Source: Flaveria trinervia (Eukaryota > Streptophyta > Magnoliopsida > Asterales > Asteraceae). Taken from it: a stretch of 64,000 nt of DNA. The stretch covers positions 41,925,874-41,989,873 of the forward strand of contig CM046452.1 in NCBI GenBank assembly GCA_025506515.1. Direction: 5' to 3'. Below the pieces are notes generated by a model. That model did no database searches, had not been told where the DNA came from, and was given only the letters and a program-made list of their open reading frames with translations. A program made the position numbers and the translations under genes. Shown in pieces: positions 1 through 10,905 of the stretch (position 1 is the first letter of the stretch; every line of letters starts with the position of its first letter).

Positions 1-1961
1 GATGAAGCCACAACCAAATGAACCCATTTCCCCCACCTTGGTGACACCACCTCCAATCGCTATCGTGGTGCCACAGTACCAAGCAAACCGTGGTTCATTC
101 ACCTTCGATGACACGCCTCTAATCACTTCGGTGAGTACTAAACGGATGTGAGCCCAACCAACACAAACCTATGTCACAATCTTATTCTCAAAATCCTTAA
201 AACCTAAAGCTTTATATCAAAACCCTAAAACCTAAATTAAACATTACCTAATTAGGGATTCTTAATGTTAGGGCTTATAGGCAAAGCTTTGAACGTGGTG
301 ACTAAACCTACAGGATTATTGTTCGATGTTGATGATGGTGGTGGTGAGCCGGTGATGATGCGATGACGATGATGAAATGGTGGTGGTGGCGGCAGTTGGT
401 GATGGTGACGGGTGGTTGTCAATTGATGGTACTAGTGGCGGTGGAGGGTGGTAGAAGGCTAGTAGTCACTAGTTAGTGGCAGGTGGTCAAACGATGAAGA
501 TAGTGTTGGGGTTGCTTCATTTAAGTCTATAAAAGTTTACTTTAATTTTTATATATACACAAACAATCCCTTTTATATATTGAATTACACATACGGTCCC
601 TTTAGTTGCACTAATAGCCCTTGTAAAGTAAAATAACCAAAATGTCCTTAGTTTAATAAAAAAGTTAACGTCTGTTAGTGTTAGTACTTTAATCATTACA
701 AATTGAAAATACAAACCCGAATCCTGTAGTTAAAACTCTTAGTACCCAAATGTTTATTTTGAATATACACAATGACCATTTGCGTAATTAACTCTAGAAT
801 TAATTATTCAAATAAGTTATGAAAAACGTTTGCAAATGTTTACATATCAATTATTCCGAAAATAAGAATACAGCAATTAATTATAAATGTTTATTTTAGT
901 ACATATGGATCTGATATATATACAAGTTTTATTCTAGTAACGACACGTGAACGAAGCTTAAGTGGCAATGAGATGGATTGCCTAGAAAAATAACATGTGT
1001 CTTAATATTTTGATTTATTAGATGTGGGTTCAAAGGATTTAATCAAAACGCGTTTGTGATAGGAGTTGTTAGTAGTGTGGGTTTTGAACATGTTGGCTCT
1101 AGTTTAAATTCTATTGTTTGTAAAAAAAATATTTTTTTATAGTTTCTTTGTTTTTTTTAACTTTCTTTCCAATTACTTCTATTGTCTTTTTATAGCATTT
1201 TTTTCATAGCATTTTTTCGTTTACAATGTCAAGCCTTGCTTAGCCTTTGTTTATGACACAACATACTATGTATGTTATTCTTTTTTATTTATATTGAATC
1301 ATTATAACTTCATATGTTTCTTTTATGTACATATGTCTTTTATGTACGTATACTTTTTTTTATATACTTGCATTTCTTTTATGTGTTTAACCACGTTAAT
1401 GTCATGCTTAATTAAGTGCACAAACCCACTATATCATGCGGGGCCTAATCCCTAGCTTCCCAAAACTAATAAAATATATTCTCATGTTCGTTAGAAAACA
1501 CCTAGTCTATGTGACTATATCCTACAACATATCAAACATAGGTTAACTCGGTGCTATCTTGGATCGTAAATAGTGTCAAAATCTGTTTTAAGTGTCTAAT
1601 CTTTTTTGTTTGAAGTATTTTGAAGATGGATGATTGTGAGTATTGTTGAAACTTGTTTCCTCAAACAACCATAATCATACCTCTATAAGATAACTAGAAG
1701 TGAAGAACAAAAAGGATTATAATAGCTTTTAGGCATCTGAATCATATTAGAACCTGAACCCAAAGCAAATGATTCCATATCATCAACAAAAATATATAAC
1801 TCCTAAATAGTTAGCTATACATTGTCCAGATGAATTCAAGTACTAAAAAAGAAACATAGTTAACCAAGTTTTTTTAAACAAAAAACACTGAAAACCGATC
1901 CAAAACCATGATGTCGTTAACCTTAGCCGTTCACCCAAACTACATGACTTCACTCGGGTTT
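1..1961. other. Flank beyond the 3' end of the VIN3-like gene, no firm gene
   Basis: No gene can be supported here. Bases 2-130 can be read on the plus strand as a short proline-rich reading frame that meets a GTGAGT donor-like sequence at 131, so the tail of an exon of an unknown gene is possible but weak. Bases 320-480 are rich in GGT and GAT triplets (imperfect simple repeat). Bases 500-800 have the style of dispersed plant repeats (phrases about tccctttag and accaaaatgtcc) but no terminal repeats were found. The rest is AT-rich and featureless. Confidence 0.5.
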
Positions 1962-4900
1962 TCAGTGGCCACAAATTTCATCACTAAATGTATCAAGAAG
2001 CTGCTCAGCCAAACTTGGGGGATCATCAATCAAAGCATCCACAAAAACATTCACAATTCTTCTTTGCTGCATTGTAGCCTTTAAACTAAACCAAGTAAGA
2101 AACTTCACTCTAAAGTCTTTACTCAGGTGTCCATTATGCTCCAAACTTCTAATCACTCCCACTGCATATTCGTACTCATTCTTCTTCGGCTCGCCCCTGG
2201 GCCCCACTTTAGTCGTACCGTCAGATTTGCATGGGGTGCAAGGAAAGTCAGTTGTGGAATCTGTTTGTGTGTTAGCATTGACTTCTGAGGTCTTGCTTGT
2301 TGACCATTTTGACTCCCAAAAGCCTAGGACTTTCTTGTTGCTGAAGAAAGAAACCATGCAGGAATATTCGGTTAATGGTTCAAGATTTGTGAGTTTGAAT
2401 CTTTTCTCTGGGTTCAAGACGATGTATGTTGCTTCTTTGGGATATGCTTTGTGAGTTGACATTCGGTGCCAGATTCTGCAGCCAAAGAAATCTTCAAACA
2501 AATGTGGTTCATAATCTAGGACAATAGTTACTGTAGTTGGAGTTGTTTCTTCAAATGAAATCCTACATGCTGACATAACAACAACATTAGATAAGCTAAA
2601 GTATATCATCTAGCTTGTGTCTGCAACATTTCACAGGGACATTAATTTTAAGAAAATGCACCATAAACCGAGTGATTCTTCTGGCTTAATTATAGCTTCT
2701 AATTAAAGTGATCTTTTAGACTATTTAAGGGTCAAAATGTCAAATAATCCATTTGAAACCGACTGTTGCTTTAAGTTTACTAAAATAACTTATTGGGTGT
2801 TCAGATGTGCATACTGCATACTTGAGTGATTATTTAAAATAACAATCAAAATCAGGTAATCAACTATTTTTGTTTCATTTTTCATTAAAATAATGCTCTA
2901 AGACGTAAAAGTTTACATACTTGGAAGTCTGGTTGGTTGGAAATGGTTTAAGCTTATATTGGAGCATGACGAATCAAAAGCTTCAATGGCAGAAGTGCAG
3001 AGCTTTTGAACCTCAGTGCTACACGAAAGCCGGTTAACAAGCCGACGGTCCATTTTTACAGATGCTAAACCAATGGGTCCCACTTCACTTTCAAGTAACT
3101 TTGCTGCAGATTCAACAATTTTCAACAAAATCTGATATTTCACGGTCCCTTCAAGAATCTTGTGGCTTAGAGACACACGTAAACACAATGCATCAACTCT
3201 TCTGGCTTCATTAGCAAAAACCAGTTGCTTTCTCCAGGTCCTGTGAACAGTTTCATGATTGAGATCATACAGATTGATTTCAATCATGAAGACCACTGTC
3301 GTGTTAATAATATTTCCAAAAAAACTTGAAACCCCTTTTAGAACTTATATCAAGGTTTGTAAACACAAAACGCGCATGTCAAATTCTCAACAAAAATAAC
3401 AGCTATGAATTATGAAGCAAAGTGTGTAAAGCTTTTTCGAAAGAAAAAATGTAAACTTCATGCTGAGATTGTGATTTGACTATTTATATACAAATGAGTT
3501 GTTTTGGGTAATGTTAATCTTTAACTGGCCAAACAGGTTTAACTAGAAGATTTAACTAGAAAGACATCTGGTCAAATTGGTAGATACTGGTTGAAAGTTA
3601 TCTGATGTGTATTCGAATTGATATATGATGGAGTTTTGCACTCATAGTTAACATATAATTATTTACAAAATTCATTATAAAATAAAGAATAAAGAATCTT
3701 CGTGGGTAAGGCAAACCCGACCCGACCCATACAACTGTACTAAAAAGTTATCTGTTTTGACATGTTATTTTGCTTTTACTTAAGCTTATACTTCATGTCG
3801 CATATTTCTTAATTCTTATAATCTTATCATAGTAGCTAGAAGAGATTTTTGACTTTAGAGGTCAAATAGATTATATATGATCTGAGAGACTGATGTCAAT
3901 TCTATACTTTTTCAAGAACAACTGAAAACCGCTGTGCTACTTATAACAAAGATTACAAACAAACAATGTGTTTAGAGTTCTCAACAAAAATCTCATCGAG
4001 TTTGAACTTGAAAAATAGCATCTTTGACCTCTAAAACCAAAAGGCTTTGTAATTTAAGTTCTGTATTAGCAAAAAGAGCATGATTACCTCATTAATCGGT
4101 TTAACTTTCCACAAGAAACACAATAGAAACCGCCATCCAGCTTAGGGTAGTGACCATCTGTTGATATGCCAGCCGTTGATGATTAAGAGCACATGTTAAA
4201 TGACACGACATGCCACACGGTTCATCACCTTCATTACAAGAATCTGAATCCCAATCACATGTTAACCATAAACTAGGATCCTTATTATCATCAAACTGAT
4301 GGCAAATACAACATGAACACCTCTTGCAAAAAGCATCTTTCGGCCACATACTCGCTTTGCATGCTAGATTTTGACAAACACGAGTCTTGGTTTGGTCTTT
4401 TTTAGTATGCTCAAATGTGGTGCTGTTATTACTAGGTTGTTCAAGTGGGACATCATGCTTTTGTTTCTTTGATGGTGAAAAATCAAGTGAGCTTCCGTTT
4501 GTTGGTTTGTTTGTGTTTTTAGAGACAAGCTTTAGAAGATGTTCTATCATTCTGAGTTTTGTGAATCCACTATATTTTCTTTCTTTTCCCATTTCTGCAC
4601 ATATGATTTCAAGAAGCTCTTTACGGGTCAATGAACTAAGAATCTTTGGGGCATCTTCTGACCATTGAGCGATTCGGTGAACAAGTTTTCTCTTTTCTTC
4701 TAAGCTAAGTTGATTACATTTCTCAGGGTCAAGCACAAATCCTGTAAAAGGAGCAATTCAATTTAAAAAGATATAAAAAAGGTTCAATCTTTCACATCTT
4801 TAACAGGACCCAGTATCACGTCTTTATCTCATTTGACACCATGTAATGAGACCAATGAAGGGAAACTATTGATGAGGGAAAACTTACAAGTGCAAGTAAG

Positions 4901-6029
4901 AATTGACATAGTTAAAACTTACATGTATAAAAATGTACTACACATTTTGAGAATAGACAGAGACTTTGACCAAAAACATCAGCAACTAATTTTTATATAA
5001 TTCATGCCAAAAGCCTCAAATACACTGATCTTATAAATATTACAGGCATCCTTGATTCAAACAAATAATTCTAAACGCTATGTAACTAGAAGTTAAACTT
5101 AAATAGAAATACTTCTGCTAATATTGAATAATTTTTTAGTTAAATAAAAAATCCTATGAACCAAAAATCCAAAGAAACTACAACAAACTTTATTAGTTAG
5201 ATCATGCACCTTTAATCATGGAAACATTAAAAAAAACTACAACTTTTGCAGGGATATCCCATTAACTTGCTAACATTGCCTTATTTTTTTTAATAATTTT
5301 TTTAATCCTAAAATTACCTAATTGCCCACATCATTATTGTGAATTGATGATAGCCATCAAGTTAAGACAAAAAAATGTGTATAAATTTTCAAATGGTTTG
5401 TTACAAAACATATATTTTAACTTTTTCATGACAAACAAATAGTTTCCACATCATAATTGCTTTAAATCCTGATATATGGATAAGAAATTGACAACACTTT
5501 AAAGTTCATATTAAACAAAACAGACTACAATCTTTTGGTGATAAAATAGTAAATAATAATAACAATCAACACAGAAATTTTGGCTTAGAGAATCCTAGGT
5601 TAGAACACAAAGGGTACATCATAGAGGAACCCTAGACGTAGCATACACTCTATGTAAAAAAAGGTTCAAAAACTCATAAATCCACAAAATACCGCTATTT
5701 TTAACCTACATTCCCCAGTAATCAAACAGAAAAGACTTGAAATTAAAGGAAAATAGCAAAGAAAGAAGAACATAGCATGCATCAGCAGCAAACAAGAAAC
5801 ATTAATTATGAAGGAAAAAAACAGTAAAAAAGTAAAATTTAACTCAAAATGTTGACTGCGTCATAGCCTGCATTTTCAAGAATCAAAACACAGAAATCTT
5901 GAAAATCAAGGGGAAAACAACATATATTTATAGCAAACATCTAAACAATAATGTACATTGCATTAATGTGCATATTAATTAAAATGCAAAAAGAATGTGA
6001 AATTACTAACCTGAAAACACAGATTCCAT
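1962..6029 (-). CDS. VIN3-like (VEL family) PHD/FNIII/VID protein, four exons, one frameshift
   Basis: VEL proteins work with PRC2 in the nucleus to place H3K27me3, classically at FLC-type loci in vernalization. Exons on the minus strand are 6029-6011, 4741-4088, 3240-2921 and 2569-1962; every junction is GT-AG and the phases join. Exon 1 gives MESVFSG and continues into FVLDPEKC. Exon 2 has the helical N-terminal domain, a basic PSKKQKH patch near residue 97 and a Cys-rich PHD finger from about residue 129 (CQNLAC, FCKRCSCCICH, CGMSCHLTCAL). Exon 3 carries TWRKQL and ARRVDALC. Exon 4 holds the FNIII domain (CRISFEE, EKRFKLTNL) and the C-terminal VID polymerisation domain (YEYAVGVIR, FLTWFSLKAT, LIDDPPSLAEQL). 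One base is missing near 4172-4176: the rest of the PHD finger (DGGFYCVSCGK) lies in the next frame, and the exons sum to 1601 nt, one short of 534 codons. In-frame ATGs upstream, the nearest at 6059, are alternative starts. The gene could be a recent pseudogene or carry an assembly error. Whether it is VIN3, VRN5/VIL1 or another paralogue is not decided. Confidence 0.9.
4742..6010 (-). other. Intron 1 of the VIN3-like gene
   Basis: Donor GTTAGT at 6010-6005 and acceptor TTTTACAG ending at 4742. The intron is AT-rich with no internal ORF of interest. A long first intron after a 19-base coding exon is compatible with the family. The other introns are 3241-4087 and 2570-2920 (donors GTAATC and GTATGT, acceptors TTCACAG and TATGTCAG). 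Confidence 0.8.
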
Positions 6030-6240
6030 TCCAGAAAGCCCAGCTTCAGGATTTCTCATCATACATCCGTTCAATAGAACTTAAAGTACAAAGCTTTTTA
6101 GAATTTTTTTCAAAAACCCAGAAACGATTGTGGGATTGTGTGTAGGCGTGAGAGAGAAAGAGGAAGAGAGAGAGAAAGGATTGTGATGCTAATGCTACTA
6201 AGTGCTAAAGGCTAAAAAGATGCTCCAATCGATATAGAGC
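6030..6240 (-). promoter_or_regulatory. Probable 5' UTR and proximal promoter of the VIN3-like gene
   Basis: On the sense (minus) strand this is a CT-rich tract (plus-strand GAGAGA runs at 6150-6180), as is common in plant 5' leaders. An in-frame stop lies just upstream of the alternative ATGs, which bounds the coding region. No convincing TATA box was seen. Confidence 0.35.
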
Positions 6241-6735
6241 AAACTTCTTTTAGGTTTTTTGTTATTTTTTAAACTATATAATTATAATTGTTTCATGAAT
6301 TAGTTGTGAGTTGTGACTTAATGATGGCTTAAAATCTTTATGTGAATGAAAAATATTAGGGAGCCACCTAACGATAAGAATGATAGTTTAAAATGTTAAC
6401 ATTTTTTAATATCATCATTCTAATCGGTCAAGAAATATTTTTTATATTATTTTAACTTATTTTGATCATTTAAAACCAATGTTACTAATCCCAGTCTAAC
6501 CTAAACCGGACTAATATCGGACTAGAAACCAACGAATACATTGGTTAGATATTGCCCAATAAAGTGAAAGCTAATGAACAAAACAATTTTTTTGAAAATC
6601 ACAATCAAACTAGAAGCTAATTATTATGAACTAGATGGATTGAATCGATAAAAACGGATGAAAAGCTTTCCTTACTTTCAATTTCATCAATTATGGTTAG
6701 AGGAGTTACTTTTTTAACTCATAACGATCTTTAAA
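6241..6735. other. AT-rich intergenic stretch
   Basis: No coding potential or RNA gene recognised. It separates the VIN3-like promoter from the first retroelement LTR. Confidence 0.5.
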
Positions 6736-7591
6736 TGCAGGATTGTTTAAAGGAGTTGCAACACAACACACAATGAGATGAGACAGTTTAGAACACTTAA
6801 CAAATCAAATAGGAACTGGTAACACAAGATTGACACTTACAACACTAACAAATATGAGTCAGGACAAGAACAGAAACAACACGAATATTATGGTTTTCAA
6901 GAATGTTTTATATTTCTCTCAAGTTCTTTTGCAAGTGTATAAGCATATCATGATAAGTTTCAAAGACCTGAGATACTTATAATACATCCTACACCTAGTC
7001 ATACTTTGAATGTCAGGTGGATACATGATCTAGATAACAACAAAATCAATATAGAGTCAAAAGACATATTGCCTTGTAACTAGTGAATATGACATGTCAT
7101 AGCTCACATCCTAATATATTACAAAAAGAATAAAAGTACATAAAGTAGAAAGTAAAAGACTCAAGACCTTAATATAACGTTACCAAAAGCATGGACCTTT
7201 TCACCAACTTGTGAAAGTTGGTGAGTCATCATAGCTGCAGTGGAAAGGTTGTCAAGCTTTATGGTAAAGTACATCAGATAAAAGCATGTCTTCAAAAGTT
7301 TACGGAAGATAATCTGTCTTCACTTCTTGGCTTCGGAAGACTTTTTCCTTAAAGCTTCGGAAGACTTCACTTTAAGCTTCGGAAGACTTCATTTTAAGCT
7401 TCGGAAGACTTCACTTTAAGCTTCAGAAGATGTTGGTCTTGCCTTCGGAAGATTTCACACTTAGAATATATTCAAGGTAGAGTGTGAAACTTCTGAAGCA
7501 TTCTACTCAGCACTTATGTGCATGCATGCAGGATAGACTTTTAGATGTAATTGGATGTTTTGGATGCATCAGCCTTATACATATCCTTACA
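6736..7591 (-). repeat. 3' LTR of E0
   Basis: In element sense it begins TGTAAGGATATG and ends AATCCTGCA. It is homologous over most of its length to the LTR at 8635-9386, which lies in the opposite orientation. It carries five or more copies of a CTTCCGAAGC-type motif at 7320-7455. The expected TG...CA ends are present; no target duplication can be read because the other end is missing. Confidence 0.8.
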
Positions 7592-7602
7592 AACTCCCCC
7601 TA
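7592..7602 (-). other. Polypurine tract of E0
   Basis: Plus strand aaactccccct; in element sense AGGGGGAGTTT directly before the LTR, the expected plus-strand primer for reverse transcription. The same tract recurs next to other copia LTRs in this window. Confidence 0.7.
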
Positions 7603-7924
7603 GACTAATGCTACCAAAACATTTGAAGACTTTAGATGTCAACAGTCCTCATCATGATGATGACCAATCCTTTCTTCATTAGATGGTTAGGATCACTCAG
7701 ACTCCTATAGTGTCTTCTCATCTCAAATAGATCATGCAAAGGTAGATTGAACATGTCTTGCCATGTGTAGACATCTTCAGTACCTTGATCTCTAATCACA
7801 TACCATCTCTCTATATTAGTAGTGTAAATCCAAGATAAGATGGGTCTTCTTGATGCTAGAGGAGCTACTTGAATAGGAGTTGTTTGAGCAACCTCTCCTT
7901 CTAAGGATGATCTGATTCATCTTA

Positions 7925-8644
7925 AGGCCTGGAAGTGGATGTCTCTAACTTCTTTTTTTTCTTGGACTTTGGTCTAGAAGCCATCCTTTTCTTCCTCTTT
8001 GAACCTTTTAACTAAGAAGACTGGCCTGCAGCACCTTGTTGATCATCTTCATCTTTCTCAGTTAGGTCTACCTCCCTTACAGGTTTAGAAGAAGAGGAAG
8101 GTTCACCCTGCTGTTGTGGATCAAAACTGAAGCTTGCTGAGGTTCAGCTTGAGGTCCAGGTTGTGTTGTCTTAAATTGTTCAACCTTAACCTCAACTTCA
8201 GGAAGAGCTTGACTTGGTGGGGTGTGTAAGTCAACAAGCTTTCCTATATTGATCTTTTGCTTGATCACTCTTATATGCTCATCCATTCAAGAAGCTCATC
8301 ATCCTTTGTCTATCAGCAGACTTCTTCATACTTCTTTGGATGATGGCTCTTGACTTTGTAGCTTCTTCCCCCATCTTTCTGTTAGTTGTCTTCTGTTCTT
8401 TAAGCACTTGAATTTCAAGGTGTTTGAGATACTCAAACTCTATGTACTCAAAGGATAAAGGAAGAAGTGTAGATGCCTGGTAGAGACCTATGGCACTCAG
8501 GTAGTTGATTATGTTGTTCCTATCAGTTTCTTTATCTACTTGAGGTTCTAGTGGTGCCATAGTTTCTTGCATGGGGCTTTCTTGAACTGGTGAGAGAGTA
8601 GGAACATGTTTGTAGAGATTAATGAAGAGGCTAATGTAACCCAA
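7925..8644 (-). pseudogene. Fragment of a 3'-terminal accessory ORF of E0
   Basis: Two overlapping minus-strand frames (8644-8279 and 8286-8077) continue to a stop near 7925. The visible protein is hydrophilic: a helical segment with SFEYIEFEYLKHLEIQVL, a basic stretch (TTNRKMGEEATKSRA), a Gln/Pro-rich part, an acidic patch (VDLTEKDEDD) and a very basic, NLS-like end (GSKRKKRMASRPKSKKKK). No transmembrane segment is evident. It sits between pol (lost) and the polypurine tract, the place of the accessory or env-like ORF in Sirevirus-type copia elements. Homology to the accessory ORFs of E3 and E4 is possible from position and composition but cannot be shown by eye. Frames are broken, so it is a relic. 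Confidence 0.5.
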
Positions 8645-9386
8645 GCATCCAATGTCTATCCTGCCTGCTGCACAAGTGCATTGAAGAAAAATGCTTAGGA
8701 AGTTTCACACATGCAACAGAAATATTCTAAGTGTGAAATCTTCCGAAGCCAAGACCAATATCTTCCGAAGCCTTAGAGACAAAGTCTTCCGAAGCTTCAA
8801 CTCATGAAGACAGATTTCTTCCGAAAACTTTTGATACATGCTTTATCTAATGTACTGTTCCATAAAGCTGGACACCTTTCTGCTGTATCTTTGTAAAGTC
8901 ACCAACTTACATGAGTTGGTGAAAAGGTCCATGCTTTTGGTAACTGTACATTGAGGTCTTGAGTCTGTAACTTTCTACTTCATGTACTTTATCCTTTTTT
9001 GTAATAGATAAGGATGTGAGCTATGGCATGTCATAGTCACTAGTCAAAAGGCAATCTGCCTTTTAACTCTACAATTGATTTTGTTTGTGTCTAGTCAATT
9101 GTATCCACCTGGCTTTCAATTATAGCCGGCTATAGGATGTAGTATAAGTATTCCTTGTTCTTGTATATTTCCATTATGCTTTGTAACACTTGTAATAGAA
9201 CTTGAGAAAGCAATATACTGCATCCTTAAAAACTAAACACTTGTGTTCTCTTTTTCTGCCTCTTACTTATTACTTGTGTTCTTAGTGTCATACTTGTGGT
9301 TAATCCAGTCTTATTGCTTGATTAAGTTTGGTTAATCTCCTCTTTGTGTTGTTGTGTTGTAAGTGACCCCCTTCACCGGTCCTGCA
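8635..9386 (+). repeat. 5' LTR of E1
   Basis: Starts TGTAACCCAAGC and ends GGTCCTGCA, two bases before the primer site. It contains repeated CTTCCGAAGC motifs at 8738-8825 and is the same LTR family as E0 in inverted orientation. The right part (9120-9250) has the look of a promoter/leader region, but no confident TATA box was assigned. Confidence 0.85.
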
Positions 9387-9388
9387 TT

Positions 9389-9400
9389 TGGTATCAGAGC
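9389..9400 (+). other. Primer-binding site of E1
   Basis: TGGTATCAGAGC, complementary to the 3' end of initiator tRNA-Met, placed two bases after the LTR as expected for a copia element. Confidence 0.85.
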
Positions 9401-9470
9401 ATTCCAGGCTCTTGATATAAGATCTCACCATCTTAAGATCCCTCACACACACAAATACTAAACTTTTCAA

Positions 9471-10905
9471 ATGGTAGCTATTTCCAAGACTGATATGAAA
9501 ACTGGAACCATAAACAAGTCCCCACTGATCACCCTTGATGACTTTGATACCTGATGCCTGAGAATAGAAGGTTTTATCAGGTCTCTAGACTCAAGAATGT
9601 GGGAGTCTGTTGAGAATGGACATTTCATACCTAGCACCCCCTTTGCTACTGGTGCTGGTATGATCCCTAAGGATGTGTCTAACTACTCTGATGAAGATAG
9701 GAAGAGAGTAGAGATTGATAGAAAAGCCATGACAGCCCTTCAAACTGCCCTTCCAAACTTTGTGTATAGAGGTTTCAAGAAGTGCAAAACAGCCAAGCAG
9801 TTGTAGGATGCACTGAAACTGATGTATGAGGGTTCTTCTGAAGCCAAGGAGAACAAGAAGGATCTTCTAAAGCAGCAGTTTGAAAACTTCACCTTCAAAA
9901 TAGGTGAAACCATGACTCAGCAATACTTCAGGTATGTTGAGATTGTGGATACCCTTATGGATGGAGGAGTTCCTCTTGAGAACAGAGACATTGTAAGGAA
10001 GTTCATGTCCTCACTTCCTAGGCAGTGGACACACTACTGTGTGGTGATCAAGAGGACTGAAAATCTCAAAACTCTTACTCTGACAGAGTTATATGGGATT
10101 CTCAGTGGCTGCCAAATGGAGATGAACATACAATGTTCATCTGGCAACTCCAACAATCAAATGGGTTCAGCCCTACGTGTGGTTGAAAGGGATAGCATAG
10201 AACCCCAACATAATCTCATATGCTACCTTGACAACTCACCAAAGGGTCCTTTCATCACCTTCCCAGAGACACCAAGGGAGAACTACACTCAAGGAAGCCC
10301 ATTCCAAGTGACAAGCTCTTCTCAAGCTTTTGTGTCTTCTGATGAAAGCTTTGGCAACTCTCTTTTCACTCTTGAAGACCTGGACTGCATTCATCCAGAT
10401 GATCTGGAATACATGGAAATTGTCTAGCAGATGGCTCTTCTCACTCACAAAGCCAAGAAGTTCTACAAGAGGACTAGAAGGAAGTTTCCAAGCAATGCAA
10501 CCAGTGGAAAGTTTGGCCTGGACAAAGGCAAAGTCAAGTGTTACAACTGTAACTTGATGGGCCACTTTGCCAAAGAGTGTAAGGCACCTAAAACAAGTGG
10601 TGGCCAAACACAGTCCAGACCTAACTACACTGACAAAGCTCTCCAGAATGAGAAGCCAAAGCAGCAGGCTGCTGTTGCTGTTGAAGAAGGAGGCTTTGAC
10701 TGGAGCTTTCAAATGAAAGATGCTTCTCCAAACCAAGCATTGATGGCAAATCATGATGAAGCCAAGGTATTGGAACATCTCTGTACTCCTGAATGCATTG
10801 CTAAAGTTAATAGATACAGATCCTATAACTTGGAGATGAGATATGATCTTGAGTCCTTAAACATTTTAAAATCTGATTTTAGAATGTATGAAAATAATTA
10901 TAACT
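9471..10905 (+). pseudogene. gag of E1 with three Trp-to-stop changes
   Basis: One continuous frame runs from ATG 9471 to 10905 and is interrupted only by stops at 9552 (TGA), 9804 (TAG) and 10425 (TAG). Each stop falls where sister elements in the window have Trp (E2 VWDALK and HWQMAM; E3 FPHWKQ). The product resembles the UBN2-type copia capsid (LKLMYEGSSEAKENKKDLL, VRKFMSSLPRQWTHY), followed by a CCHC knuckle at about 10538-10580 (CYNCNLMGHFAKEC). Capsid and nucleocapsid would package element RNA in cytoplasmic particles. It is not translatable as it stands. Confidence 0.85.

Larger units (their letters stand above)
6736..8634 (-). mobile_element. E0: 3' end of a minus-strand Ty1/copia element
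   Basis: Reading leftwards the fragment holds part of a 3'-terminal ORF (8644 to about 7925), a polypurine tract (7602-7592) and a complete LTR (7591-6736). It has no pol. Its right end is cut by the LTR of a plus-strand element of the same family (E1), so only the 3' terminus survives. Confidence 0.75.

Noticed and set aside
9389..9400. tRNA-like sequence
   Set aside because: It is a primer-binding site 12 bases long next to an LTR, not a tRNA gene; no cloverleaf around it.
10236..10778. 180-codon minus-strand frame within E1 gag
   Set aside because: It is the antisense shadow of the plus-strand gag frame, which has the recognisable capsid and zinc-knuckle motifs.
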